Shown here piece by piece: positions 35,176 through 46,010 of a DNA stretch of 64,000 bases. The stretch is taken from contig OX465115.1 in the NCBI GenBank assembly GCA_949987565.1, positions 4,002,004-4,066,003 of the forward strand. Direction: 5' to 3'. Origin of the DNA: Luidia sarsii (taxonomy: Eukaryota > Echinodermata > Asteroidea > Paxillosida > Luidiidae). Position 1 is the first letter of the stretch; each line of letters opens with the position of its first letter. The notes beneath the pieces were generated by a model that was given only the letters and a program-made list of their open reading frames with translations, had not been told where the DNA came from and did no database searches. Both the position numbers and the translations under genes were made by a program.

Positions 35176-35499
35176 CCCTAACCATCCCAAATCCTACAGA
35201 ATCCTATTGTCCTAGTGTAGGAATTTGCAGGATTGAGGGCATGTGGTAGTTGATGCATTGTAGGAATTTGCAGGATTGAGGGCATGTGGAGTTTTTGTCA
35301 CTGTAGGAAAATGCAGGATTCAGGTTATAAGGCCCAATGTGATGGAGGATGATTCTGTAGGATTGAGGGCATGTGGAGTTTTTGTCACTTGAGGAAAATG
35401 TAGGATCCAGGTTACATGGCCTATCAAAAATAGGAGTAGGTACCAATGGTCCAGGGAAATGCTGTTGGTCTGTCAGGTTTGGGATTGCACTGGCCTGCA

Positions 35500-35960
35500 T
35501 TCGTGGGTGAGTTTACCCACGAGCTCTTAGTCATTTTCTGGTGATGTGTTGGAGTGTCTCGGGCAGTGCAATGAGACTGCTTTCGTGGGCGAGTTTACCA
35601 CGAGCTCTTGGGTATGTTCTGGTCAAGTTTACCCACGAGCGGTTGGTCATTTTCTGGTCAGTTGTTGAAGTGTTGCAGTGCACTGACAGTGTTATCGTGG
35701 GTGCATTCACCCATGAGCTTTTGGTCATGTTCTGGTGACTTGTTGGAGTGTCTCGGGCAGTGCACTCAGACAGCTTTCGTGGGTGAGCTTACCCACGAGC
35801 TCTTGGGTATGTTCTGGTCAAGTTTACCCACGGGCGGTTGGTCATTTTCTGGTCAGTTGTTGGAGTGTTGCAGTGCACTGACATTGTTTTCGTGGGTGCA
35901 TTCACCCATGAGCTTTTGGTCATGTTCTGGTCAATTGTTGGGGTGAATGGCAGTGTGCTG
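35500..35960. repeat. Hairpin-containing minisatellite inside piggyBac element
   Basis: Segments of GTGGGTGAGTTTACCCACGAG type, each able to fold on itself (GTGGG...CCCAC), alternate with TTGGTCATTTTCTGGT spacers; about six units. Confidence 0.75.
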
Positions 35961-36716
35961 AGGTTCATGGTTGAGTTCACCCAATGTCAAGTGGAGGCAT
36001 GAATGGGGGGGGGGGGGGTTACTGGGTAATCAGTACTGGTGTGACCACACTGGGACTTGTTTATTTAGATCACTCAGGGTGTGTCTATTGGCAGGTTTTG
36101 TTTATTTCGATCACTCATTAGCATTTCACTTTCAGAGTGTACATTGCATGCTGTGGACAACATGTACATGAAAGGCAGGTGGTCATATTGAAGGTCATGT
36201 GGTGATTGGGTAATGGGTTGTATGTAAGGGGGGGGGGTATGGTAAAGGTGGTCACTATGGGGACAGTCAGTGGTCTGGTGTCTGATTACATAGCACTCTG
36301 CATACAAGTGGGGGGGGTATGGTAAAGGGGGTATGGTAAAGGGGGTATGGTAAAGGTGGTCACTGGGGGACAGTCAGTGGTCTGGTGTCTGATTACCGGT
36401 ACATAGCACTCTGCATACAAAGTATGGTAAAGTGGTCAATGGGCAGGGTCACTCAGCATACAATGTATAGACCCCAAGATCAGGGGATTAGTGGTCTGGT
36501 GTCTGAATTCATAGCACTCTTCATGCAATGTATTGTAGAATGGTCAGGGGGTCAAGTCTTGGGCAAATCCATTATTAGAAGGTATTTTTTCAGTTGGTCA
36601 TTGTTTTGTTGTATAATTACACATGTCAGTGAACTTCAAAAGGAGCATGACAATGAAGAGTAAGCTCTCATTATGCAATATTATATAATCTATGCAAAAA
36701 TGCTACAATTTTTAGC

Positions 36717-36724
36717 TATAAATA
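36717..36724 (+). promoter_or_regulatory. Candidate TATA box of piggyBac transposase
   Basis: TATAAATA 34 nt before the transposase ATG at 36758, in a spacer otherwise free of coding signal; a transcription start close to the ATG is implied. Confidence 0.45.
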
Positions 36725-36757
36725 AGGCTGAAAACTCCAGATCTCCACCAGACAACC

Positions 36758-39223
36758 ATGACGTCTCATGAGTTAAGACGCTTGCAGCATTCACTGACTC
36801 AAGACGAGTCAAGCTACTTCTATCGTTCCCTCATGGGTGATAGTGAGAGCAGGAAGGGGAAGATGAGGAAGAAACGAGAGGGACCGAGCCAGGGAGGGCA
36901 GCCGGAGAAGAAGAAGAGAGGAAAAGAGCCACCGGTCAAGAGCGGGGGAAAGAAGTTCCCAAAGACAAGTGATGGGAAGAAAGCTCAGAGAAGAAAAGCA
37001 GCCAGAAAGGCTGATCTCCGTCAGGCCATACGCCTAAGTGCCATGGAAGCAGGTGTCCACATGGGAAAGAAGTACCGGGCCGTGGTGGAAACATCCGATA
37101 GTTCAGAAGAGGAGTTTCTGAATATTGCCTGCCAGAGCAGCCTCTCTGACATGTCTGAGGAGAGTTGGGAAGAAGATGAGTCAGGATGTGGAGAGGAGGT
37201 TGAGGAGAGTGAAGAGGGAGAAGAAGAGGAGGAAGAGGAGGGGGAGGAAGAAGAGGAGGAAAAGGAGGGGGAGGAAGAAGAGGAGGATGGGTCAGGATTT
37301 GGAGAGGAGGTTGAGGAGAGTGAAGAGGGGGAAGAAGAGGAGGAGGAGGAGGAAGAGGAAACTGGGAGTGATGTCCCCAGCCCACCCAGAACCCAGAGAC
37401 CAGCCAGACGTCGCCGCCCGACTGGAAAGAAGACACGAGGCAAGCTGGTAGAACCCGATTCTGACGACGATCCGGATCCACCTTCGGCATTCCAGCCAGA
37501 TTATCCGTCAGACGAGGAGGGGTGGACGAGAAGTCTGGACGACGTCTTGGTGAGACCCTTCAAGGGGAAGAGACCACCTGGCCCCAAGTTCCGCCGCAGT
37601 GAGTCCCCTCTGCACTACTTCCTGCAGTTCTTCCCGATGTCTTTGTTTGTTTCCATTGTCAAATGGACAAACATGAAACTGCGGGAAGTTAGGAAGACGG
37701 CCACCACAGTCCCCGAGCTAAGAGCCTGGTTCGGCATCCATCTCCTCATGGGCTTGATCAAGCTGCCCAACTACAGGAGTTACTGGAGCTCGCATCCCGC
37801 CCTCAGAAATGCCGTTATCTCCCAGACCATGCCGCGGAACAGGTTTGATGTTATAAACACCTTCATCGCCTGTTCTGACCCCGACAAGGACCCGGCACTG
37901 CTGAAGAGTGCCCAGCATCGGTACAATTTCAAAAGAAAGAACCCCCTCTATCCTCTTCAGCCACTTTGGGATAAAGTGCGTCATCGGTGCCTCACACGAT
38001 ACCATGCTGCCCGTGAGTTAGCCATCGATGAGGCCATGGTGCGGTATAGAGGGTACAAGGCCGCCGTCAAGAAATTCTTTATGCCCTTCAAGCCCATCCG
38101 GGTGGGCTTTAAGATGTACGTCTTGGCCGAGTCTTCATCAGGAGCAATCCTCAACTTCCTGGCACACCCGTGGAAGAAGGCGACCATGACCGGCATTTCG
38201 AGGAAGTTGGCCAAGCACCACCGTGGCCGCTACCACCACATCTTTACCGACCGTCTCTACACCTCCATCCCTTTGGCAAAGGCTCTTCTCGACTGGAAGA
38301 TATACCTGACAGGAGCAATCAAGTCGAACAGCCGAGGTCTGCCTAAGGAGCTGACAGGAAGGATGCGAGCCATGAAGCGTGTCAGGCGGGGGTCCTTCTA
38401 CGCCCGGCAGAATGGCCAGATGGTTGCCACCCTGTGGAAGGACAGCAAGGCCATGATGGTCCTCTCCACTGCCCATCAAGGATGGCGTGATCCTGTCCAC
38501 AGTGTGAGCAGGAAGGTCCCTGGTGAAGACGGCCGCCGGAAGCCAACCATCGTCCCAGCCCCCCCACAGGTCATTGATTATATTGCTCACATGGGTGGGG
38601 TTGACCGTGGTGATCAGCTCCGTGCCTATTACACCTGCTCCCGGAAGGCTCAGTACTGGTGGAAAAAGATCCTGTACTTCCTGATGGATGTATGCCGAGT
38701 CAACGGCTACATCTCCTACATCAAACACCGACATCAGGAAGTAACGGATGAGCCATCTAGCTTGGATGATGACGCCACTCCATCCACCACCAAGCTCCTC
38801 AGCCACAGCCAATTCCTTCTCCACTTAGGCATGGAGCTGATCGACGGCTACGCTAAGGGCTCTACCAATCCCCAAGCCAAGTCCCCCAAAGCTGTGCCCA
38901 CCCACAACATCATGGGGCACTACAGTTGTAGGATGCCGGGCCTCTACCCGAAAAGATGTCATTGGTGTCTTCACCACAACGGTGTGACCAAGTCCGGTTA
39001 CACCAAAACGACAAGAGACGGGTGTGCTGTGTGCAAAGTAAACCTATGCCCAGGAATATGTTTTATAATGTTCCATAAAGCAGCAGCCCGTCAAGAGACC
39101 CTCTTTACAACAACTGACGAGTCATCTGCCCCATACCAGTCGCCTGACCCATCAAACAAGAAGAAGACAAAGAAGACAAAGAAGACAAAGAAGACAAAGA
39201 AGACAAAGAAGACAAAGAAATAA
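36758..39223 (+). CDS. piggyBac transposase (PGBD-type), 821 aa
   Basis: Single exon. An N-terminal basic region is followed by a Glu-rich acidic tract (about 130-205), a basic nuclear-localisation-like patch (ARRRRPTGKKTRGK), then the transposase domain from about 280. The three catalytic Asp of the DDD triad are in place: Asp424 in LAIDEAMVRYRG, Asp498 in IFTDRLYTSIPLA, and Asp616 in MGGVDRGDQLRAYYTC. The C-terminus has a Cys/His-rich zinc domain (about 724-771: CRMP...CHWC...CAVC...CPGIC) followed by a (KKT)n Lys tail encoded by a 9-bp repeat. It cuts and pastes DNA at TTAA sites in the nucleus. Length exceeds the usual 550-600 because of the acidic N-terminus. No stop or frameshift, so it may still be active or only recently silenced. 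Confidence 0.95.
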   Translation: MTSHELRRLQHSLTQDESSYFYRSLMGDSESRKGKMRKKREGPSQGGQPEKKKRGKEPPVKSGGKKFPKTSDGKKAQRRKAARKADLRQAIRLSAMEAGVHMGKKYRAVVETSDSSEEEFLNIACQSSLSDMSEESWEEDESGCGEEVEESEEGEEEEEEEGEEEEEEKEGEEEEEDGSGFGEEVEESEEGEEEEEEEEEETGSDVPSPPRTQRPARRRRPTGKKTRGKLVEPDSDDDPDPPSAFQPDYPSDEEGWTRSLDDVLVRPFKGKRPPGPKFRRSESPLHYFLQFFPMSLFVSIVKWTNMKLREVRKTATTVPELRAWFGIHLLMGLIKLPNYRSYWSSHPALRNAVISQTMPRNRFDVINTFIACSDPDKDPALLKSAQHRYNFKRKNPLYPLQPLWDKVRHRCLTRYHAARELAIDEAMVRYRGYKAAVKKFFMPFKPIRVGFKMYVLAESSSGAILNFLAHPWKKATMTGISRKLAKHHRGRYHHIFTDRLYTSIPLAKALLDWKIYLTGAIKSNSRGLPKELTGRMRAMKRVRRGSFYARQNGQMVATLWKDSKAMMVLSTAHQGWRDPVHSVSRKVPGEDGRRKPTIVPAPPQVIDYIAHMGGVDRGDQLRAYYTCSRKAQYWWKKILYFLMDVCRVNGYISYIKHRHQEVTDEPSSLDDDATPSTTKLLSHSQFLLHLGMELIDGYAKGSTNPQAKSPKAVPTHNIMGHYSCRMPGLYPKRCHWCLHHNGVTKSGYTKTTRDGCAVCKVNLCPGICFIMFHKAAARQETLFTTTDESSAPYQSPDPSNKKKTKKTKKTKKTKKTKKTKK

Positions 39224-39298
39224 ACACCAAAGAAGAAAACCTTAGAACCACCTCCCGATAAAAGGAGAAGAAAAAGAAGGAAAGGAAGTAGGAAAAGA

Positions 39299-39805
39299 AA
39301 CCCTCCCACAAAGACCAAAGAAACCCTCCCACAAAGACCAAAGAAACCCTCCCACAAAGACCAAAGAAACCCTCCCACAAAGACCAAAGAAACCCTCCCA
39401 CAAAGACCAAAGAAACCCTCCCACAAAGACCAAAGAAACACTCCCACAAAGACCAAAGAAACACTCCCACAAAGACCAAAGAAACACTCCCACAAAGACC
39501 AAAGAAACACTCCCACAAAGACCAAAGAAACACTCCCACAAAGACCAAAGAAACACTCCCACAAAGACCAAAGAAACACTCCCACAAAGACCAAAGAAAC
39601 CCTCCCACAAAGACCAAAGAAACACTCCCACAAAGACCAAAGAAACCCTCCCACAAAGTCCAAAGAAACACTCCCACAAAGACCAAAGAAACCCTCCCAC
39701 AAAGACCAAAGAAACACTCCCACAAAGACCAAAGAAACCCTCCCACAAAGTCCAAAGAAACACTCCCACAAAGACCAAAGAAACACTCGCACAAAGACCA
39801 AAGAA
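39299..39805. repeat. 23-bp minisatellite, about 22 copies
   Basis: Unit CCTCCCACAAAGACCAAAG plus AAAC. It starts 76 nt after the transposase stop, inside the element. The minus-strand Phe/Leu/Trp frames are artefacts. Confidence 0.95.
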
Positions 39806-40325
39806 ACCCCTGCAAAAAAAAATTACAAAAAAAAATTAAAAGGTTCAAAAGTAAACCCCAAAACAAAAACAAAAAACATAAAAGGCAATGATGAAGAATA
39901 CAGCAACGAGAAGTTGCAATTGTAAAGTTTCTGAGCCACAAAAAACAAACAATTTTAGTCCTTTCTAAAATTCCATATAACACTGCCCATAATTCAGTGC
40001 AGGATCTAAAATGTACAAAAATAAACAAAAAATAAAACAAAAAACATAACAGGCAAAGATAAAGACTACAGTAAGCATAAAGTCGCAATTGTAAACTTTA
40101 TTAGCCACAACAAAAATCACAGTTTTGTCCTTTCCAAAATTTCACATAACACTGCCCAAAATTTCAGTGCAGGATTTTGCAGGATTCAGGCAGTGGCGCT
40201 CATTCAACAGTATTGCAGGATTGTGTAGGATTCAGGTCATATGGGGCTTTTAACACTGAAGGATTGTAGGATTGTGCAGGATTCAGGTCATGTGCTAGAA
40301 ACAAGTTGTGGGTAGTTAGGGTTAA

Positions 40326-41420
40326 TATTAGTATACTTACTTACATGTAGTTATACTACTTTTTTACTAGGACTCAGTACTGTTACTGTAGTGTTAGTTA
40401 CAACATGGTTACAACATACAAGTGATTATCACAGTGTCAGTGTCAGTTAGAACAGTCAATACTCAATAATAAGTATATTAAAAACATGAAAATTGTGTAA
40501 AACTTGTTCAAATCCCAGTCAGTCCTAGTCCGAGTAACTTCAAACTTGGATCTTAAAATTTAATAATCACCCTTTTTAAACTATGGACGGGGTCGGGCGA
40601 TACCTCCACCAAATTTTTAAAAGGGCGATTGTTACTAAGGCCAGTAAGGGAGGGTCCAAGCATGGAGGAATAATCAATAAGGATTAGGAGTGCAAGTTAC
40701 TCGGACTAGGTCGGTCCGGTCAAACCAAAACCAAAGTGCTATTTGACATTTTTCAACAATTTGTTGTCGTAGTAAGAAGTTACTGATTTGTTGTAGTACA
40801 GTTACAGTTTGAGTTACACAAGTATTACTAATTTAGGCAATAATTTAATAAAGTTCGCATTTTACTCACTGGTGGTAGGGTATATCCTCGCCATACTGAA
40901 TGGAGACTTCTTCATCGGTGCAATAGTAAGAGAACAGCTGAAACAGTCGCTGGAGTAATGGAGCTAGCCCGACGCGAACAACAGCATCTCACTTTGTTTT
41001 CTGCCGCGTCGACAAATTATAATTACAATGGGCGCCGCCATGTTTTCCTTTTAAATTAGGCTCGTTCAATATATCGAATTCCTTTCATGATTTTGAAATC
41101 CACTAATAATTACTTTTCACAGTATAAAAATTTATCATTTTTACATAAACGAAAATTCGAGTAAAAGATGTCTTTACAGAAAATTAACATTTCCATGTAG
41201 TCCTAATAATGTACTTTTTTAGATTTTTCACGATGACTTGTTGAACACGACACTTGATGGCGCTATTCTACTTTTTAGGTACACATCAGATTTTCATCAA
41301 AGCGTCGTACACTTTTTACCAAAAATTTGCAAAATAATCCTTGAAATTGGACGCAATTTACCTGGCTCCCCAGTATTTGGAACAGAGGGGATTCGATTGT
41401 CCGAAGGGCCGGCGTTGATC
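40326..41420. other. SPCS1 5' flank
   Basis: No gene seen. A GGGCGCCGCCATGTTTTCC stretch at 41029-41047 resembles the GC-rich CGCCATnTT core common in housekeeping promoters, but lies about 380 nt upstream of the ATG; 5' UTR and promoter are not resolved. Confidence 0.4.
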
Positions 41421-41453
41421 ATGGATTACTTTAAATCTATCCCGACCCACATG
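41421..41453 (+). CDS. SPCS1: SPCS1 exon 1
   Basis: Encodes MDYFKSIPTHM; donor GTAAGC. Confidence 0.88.
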
Positions 41454-43469
41454 GTAAGCCAAGTCGAACAATTTTTAGATTCCATCTGCCTACTTTGCTA
41501 GTAATTAATAATAAACATTGCATATTTGCATGGCCCGTTCCTGTTGCTTTGGAAAGTGGAAATTACATGTATTTTCCCATACAGAACTCTGGTCAGAAGA
41601 CAGTGAAAAAGTAGGCTAACTGTAGTCTGTATGACTATGAGTGTGAGTGTATCACTTGTGCTCCCTTTTTTCAATTTCAGTGGTCGTACACGATTTGAAA
41701 TAATAAAACAGTCCTATTATTAATATTAATATATAAATTATACATTTTATTATTTGTTTAGTAAGTACATTTAGTATTGCTAAGTACTAGAGTCTATTTG
41801 TACAGAGTAGACCAAGTCTAAGGTTTATCGCAATAAGCATTTTCACCAAGAGGGTGCTCTCCGCAAAGCATCATGGGATACATCCAGGTCGAATTGACCA
41901 TGAATTGACAAACACAACGAAAAAGGTCATAACATCTGTTGTATCATTGGACCAAATTGCAAAATTGCCACATGCATCCCATGATTCCGTGCAGTTGCTA
42001 TTTGCGGTGTTTTTTTTAGAGTAGTCTTCAATTCACTAGGTGTCTATGTGCGAGTCATTTTTCATGATCTTTTTCTCTGTTCTTTTCCTTTCCCTCCCAG
42101 GACTACAAAGGACAGAAGCTAGCTGAGCAGCTTTTCCAAGGAATCATTCTCCTCTTTGCCGTACGTTCCCAATTACTCACTCACCTGTTACTGGGTCGAT
42201 GTGCAGAGTGCGATACAAACATGTGCTGCTTGCTGATGTGAATGAGCCGATGGCAAATGTTCAGAAATTGAAAAGGCCTGACATTTCCATCCTGGGATGA
42301 CCCTTTGAGAAAGGTCCTACAACTTCACAGATGTTTGCGTCGAGGTCTCGAGGAGAATGTAAATCAATGAGGGTTTGCGTGATAAAACACCGAGTGCTCA
42401 GTGCTTTGCCCAATGCCTGATGAAAACATTTCAGGCAGCTCGGGCGGGATTTGAACCAGCGACTCCCCCTCCTAGTGCAGACGTCGCGGGTTTGAATCCC
42501 GCCCCGAGGCTGCCTGAAATGTTTTCATCAGGCATTGGGCAAAGCACTGAGCATTCTAGACCACCGAGCTGGTCGAGGTCATGTGGCATACATGTGTCCT
42601 GAAACTAGCAGGGAATTAAATGTCAGGCCCTCAAAAGGTATCGATTAGTGGCGTATCGATTTAGCCATGGAGATTTCTGCAGCACTTTCTTCTTGTTGGT
42701 TGTCTGTGTAGGTCGTCGGCTTCATCTGGGGGTACGTCTGTGAGCAGTTTGTGCAGACCATCTACATCCTTGGTGCTGGCTTCCTCCTCTCATGCATCGT
42801 GAGTCCCAACTCCAGGGCCAAGCAGTGTCCTGATCGAACAAAGCAATGTTATTTAGGCCGTCCAGAACAGTCGACTGGCCACCCCAGGCTAGTTGACTGG
42901 TCAACCCAAGGCCAGTGAACTGTTTACTTTAAGGCCAGTGGACTGGCCACCCCAAGGCCAGTTGACTGTTTACTTTAAGGCCAGTGGACTGGCCACTCCA
43001 GGGCCCTGGCCACCCCAAAGACAGTTGTTTTCTTGCATGATAGAACTGCCGGGTGCAAACGTTACAGCCTTCCAGGATTGCACATTTTCCCCTGCACAAA
43101 CCTTAAACTTAGGGGTAGGGTTTAGGGTTAGACTTGAGTACCCAATACTCTAACACATTACTTGGAAAGTTTGCGCTCATAATAGCAATGCTGTGTCAGA
43201 ACCCACATACTTTTCCCGTCGGTTGAATTTCCCTGCTCTCTCGGGCCATTTTGTGACCAGTGGCCTTATCAGATCCACCACACTATGGTCGTGTTTGGGT
43301 TTTTTTCTTCTCTTCCCACCTCCTTCAGCTGACCCTACCACCCTGGCCCATCTACCGACGGAGCCCCGTCCAGTGGCAGAAGCCGCGAGAGGAGACCGAG
43401 TCTGAGACCAAGGACCCCCTCCCGGCCAGGGAGAAGAAGTCCTCCCGCAGAAAAGAGAAGGCCAAGTGA
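41421..43469 (+). CDS. SPCS1: Signal peptidase complex subunit 1
   Basis: Exons 41421-41453, 42101-42160, 42712-42798 and 43329-43469 join in phase 0 throughout and encode 106 residues (human protein about 102). The sequence MDYKGQKLAEQLFQGIILL, two transmembrane helices (IILLFAVVGFIWGYVCEQF and IYILGAGFLLSCILTLPPW) and WPIYRRSPVQW are the family signature; a basic cytosolic tail ends KKSSRRKEKAK. It is a small, non-catalytic ER-membrane subunit of the signal peptidase complex that helps define substrate choice. Splice sites: GTAAGC, GTACGT, GTGAGT donors; CCCTCCCAG, GTGTAG, TCCTTCAG acceptors. The ATG at 41421 is chosen because the short exon ends in the conserved Met before DYKGQ. The frame is open further upstream but without resemblance to the family. 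Confidence 0.96.
42101..42160 (+). CDS. SPCS1: SPCS1 exon 2
   Basis: Acceptor TCCCTCCCAG; encodes DYKGQKLAEQLFQGIILLFA; donor GTACGT. Confidence 0.96.
42325..42615. mobile_element. tRNA-derived SINE, internally inverted
   Basis: The GGCAGCTCGGGCGGGATTTG head is followed by its own inverse (GAATCCCGCCCCGAGGCTGCC), so two copies face each other within SPCS1 intron 2. Confidence 0.65.
42712..42798 (+). CDS. SPCS1: SPCS1 exon 3
   Basis: Acceptor TGTCTGTGTAG; encodes VVGFIWGYVCEQF and the second helix up to LLSCI; donor GTGAGT. Confidence 0.95.
42865..43020. repeat. Short GGCCAGTGGACTGGCCACC repeat
   Basis: About five imperfect copies of a self-complementary unit in the last SPCS1 intron. Confidence 0.6.
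43329..43469 (+). CDS. SPCS1: SPCS1 exon 4
   Basis: Acceptor CACCTCCTTCAG; encodes LTLPPWPIYRRSPVQWQ and the Glu/Lys-rich tail; TGA stop. Confidence 0.96.
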   Translation: MTLPPWPIYRRSPVQWQKPREETESETKDPLPAREKKSSRRKEKAK

Positions 43470-43558
43470 TCAGACAAGACACTCAAGATACTCCCCTCCG
43501 CCTCCCCCCTCAACGACTCAACTCTTCTCCACAGCGACACAGTCTGCCCACGTCGAAA

Positions 43559-43564
43559 AATAAA
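43559..43564 (+). terminator. SPCS1: SPCS1 polyadenylation signal
   Basis: AATAAA 90 nt after the TGA stop, directly followed by the TTAA MITE. Confidence 0.7.
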
Positions 43565-43569
43565 ACGCT

Positions 43570-43727
43570 TTAACTCTTTCCGTATGGCGCGCCGATACAT
43601 CGGCTTGGTAAACCGCTCTCTGTTGACGGAAAGCCGATACATCGGCTCGCGTGTCCCATTGTTTCTAATATATTACCAAATTTATTCCGTACAGACATGC
43701 ACATTAATTCCGTAGTGAAAGAGTTAA
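43570..43727. mobile_element. TTAA-flanked MITE, copy 2
   Basis: Differs from the copy at 8829 by only a few bases over 158 bp; TTAA on both sides. Inserted about six bases after the SPCS1 AATAAA. Confidence 0.85.
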
Positions 43728-43894
43728 CCATTTCGCACCTGGCTACTTTTCAGTGCCTGTGACCGCCACACAATTATTATTTTTTTTAAATATTGTACTG
43801 TTTTCAAAACTCGATAAACAATTGGGAACAATTAACGCCTGTGAAATGAATCAACAACAGTACACTGTGTGTACAAGCGAGTCGCACCTGTGGC

Positions 43895-44060
43895 CGCTTT
43901 CACTAACGCTTTGCGATCATCGCAAACGGCAAAATTGATCAGCAAGTCTGAAATCTATCGCAACATAGCCGTACACCGATCCTAACTTGCGACGGATTTC
44001 AGACTTAGCGATCAATTTTTTGCATTTGCGATGATGGCAAAGCGTGAGTGGAATCGGCCC
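43895..44060. mobile_element. MITE with GGCCGATTCCAC ends
   Basis: CGCTTTGCGATCATCGCAA at the left and GCGATGATGGCAAAGCG at the right are inverted repeats; no ORF. Related end sequence at 11200-11330. Confidence 0.65.
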
Positions 44061-46010
44061 CTGGCACAAACAGACATCTTTGCGGTCTTTGCCATGTTGT
44101 TTTGTGGTTGGCTGAAAAAGAGTCTGTTTTAAAAACTTGGACCAATAGCGGTGCCCGGATTCGGAGGAACCCGGCTCATGGCAACACCGTCGGTGCTCTG
44201 GATTCGGAGTTCCCGGCGCGATGTGGTTAAAAGCGTGTCGCCGTACGTCTCGATGGTCGCATAAAAAAAAACTTTGGTCGGTCAATTTTTTTTTCGAAAT
44301 TATTTAGGGGCCCTGACCCCTCGCGACCCAGGGGAGGAGTTTCTTCCAAGGCCTTTGAGACGAGGTCCTGCTAAGATTGAAAGGCGGGCTCTTGAAAGTG
44401 CGGTTGACTTTTGGAGAGAAGTCGAGGTGTTGGAGATGTGCATTTGGGCAGTTTTGAAAAAACTTCGGAAAAAAACTTCGGAAAGTGGTCCGCAGGCACG
44501 TATAATTGTTGCAAACTGGTTACTGGCTCCAATTATGCCCGTCTCAAGAGAATTGAGGCCCTGGCATCTCCAGCCTAGCAGGAACTTTCCCCAAATGCCT
44601 TGACACTTGTTGCCAAACGGTGGTACACTTTATGTCACATAATTCAACAACTTAGTCGGCATTGTGGTTATTTCCGGTTCCCAAACCCTAAATCCGATGA
44701 CTTGAATCGTTGTTCAAGACGGTCGGTGACAATGTGTGAACCGGTCGCCATGGCTGTGCTCTATACAACATTGGTAAAAGTAAAAAGATTGCCACAGGTT
44801 GCGTGTTCAACCATTATTAAAACATTCCAGAAAAGAAATCTGTGAAAGTAGAAAAGGCAAAAAAAAAAGTCCTGATTTTCGCACCGTTCTTTAGTGTTTG
44901 AGTGATGATTTTTCAAGACGAACAGCATTCCAGACTGTAAAGTTTCAACATGAGGATTCTATCATGACCATCTACAAACTGTGTAAATTAGAAGAAAATC
45001 TGTGGACATCGATGTGTCCTGATCTTTCCAATGTTGTATTGGGCCTTCAATGACTTTGACAGAGTATTGTCCGCTTGTGTGAAGTCAGCTAGACTCCATC
45101 CAACCAACGAACAGGAGTCAATAAACGTTTATTCAAACCCAATGTGATTTGGCACGCAGTCTGTTTGTTGTCCTGTCCGTGTAGTCTACCTATTAGATGT
45201 CTCAGAATGGTCATCTTTGAAGCATGGTGATTTTGGGGGTACTTGGATTTTTAAGAGGAGTTCCCATGGACTGAAGCCGATCAGCAGCCAGCAGAGGGCG
45301 CCAGACCACCTTTACGGTCCGAGGCACTTCCAGCAGACAGACGTTTTGAAAGGTTGTACGGAGCTACGAGACCAGCTTGTGAATAAGACATTCACTTGCA
45401 TCTTACAGATCCCATTTCATCGCGAGAAAGATGAAAGGTGGACACTTTTATACTTACCCCCGGTAATAAACTCGTTTCCAGTCAGGTTTTTTTTTTTTTT
45501 TCAATGAACGACTAGGTTTAGCATGCGCACAACCTAGCGGATTCTAAAGCGATAATTAACTTGAACGCCTGACGTTTTGACCCTTGCAAAGGTCTCACAA
45601 AGGAAGGACCACTTTCACCCTCGTCTATGTCTGTAGCACACAATGTGCAAGGGTTTCACCTGCATATTAAGCAGCAAAGTGGTCCGCCTCACTACTTTCA
45701 TGGGCCATCTCGGCTACCTGTCTCCAATAATGCAACCTCAGAGGTTAGAAAAGACTAGAAGGTTTGCACTGTGGAAGTACTGTGCTGAAGGTTTGCAACT
45801 TTGCACTGACACCACGTAACACATCTCTTTCGAGGAGTGTGGCTCTGGTAACACAACGTTTCGGGCAGTGTGTACTCTGCCCGTCATCAAAATCAGCCCA
45901 GAAAAATGAACTCGCTGCAAAAGCTCTTCAGCATGTGCAAAGTGATGCAGAAAGGATTGTTCAACGGGTACATAAGATGACAGTGTTTTACACTCGTTCC
46001 CTAGCAAGCT
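44061..46010. other. Repeat debris, no gene seen
   Basis: Includes a repeat at 44055-44235 shared with 11930-12060, decayed GAGACGAGGTCCTGCTAAGA-type motif at 44350, and another near 45565. No domain-bearing frame. Confidence 0.5.

Larger units (their letters stand above)
35176..40321 (+). mobile_element. piggyBac transposon, apparently complete (5.15 kb)
   Basis: Left end CCCTAACCATCCCA (35176) and right end, read inverted, CCCTAACTACCCAC (ending 40321) form terminal inverted repeats. TTAA follows the right end at 40322-40325; the left flank reads CTTA, a one-base-damaged TTAA. Subterminal GCAGGATTGAGG/GCAGGATTCAGG repeats occur at both ends (35225-35410 and 40165-40295). The element holds one transposase gene, a hairpin-prone minisatellite (35500-35960) and a 23-bp minisatellite (39299-39805). 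It lies between GLT8D1 and SPCS1. Confidence 0.88.

Noticed and set aside
39091..40088. Minus-strand 327-codon hydrophobic frame
   Set aside because: Translation of the 23-bp repeat and the antisense of the transposase 3' end.
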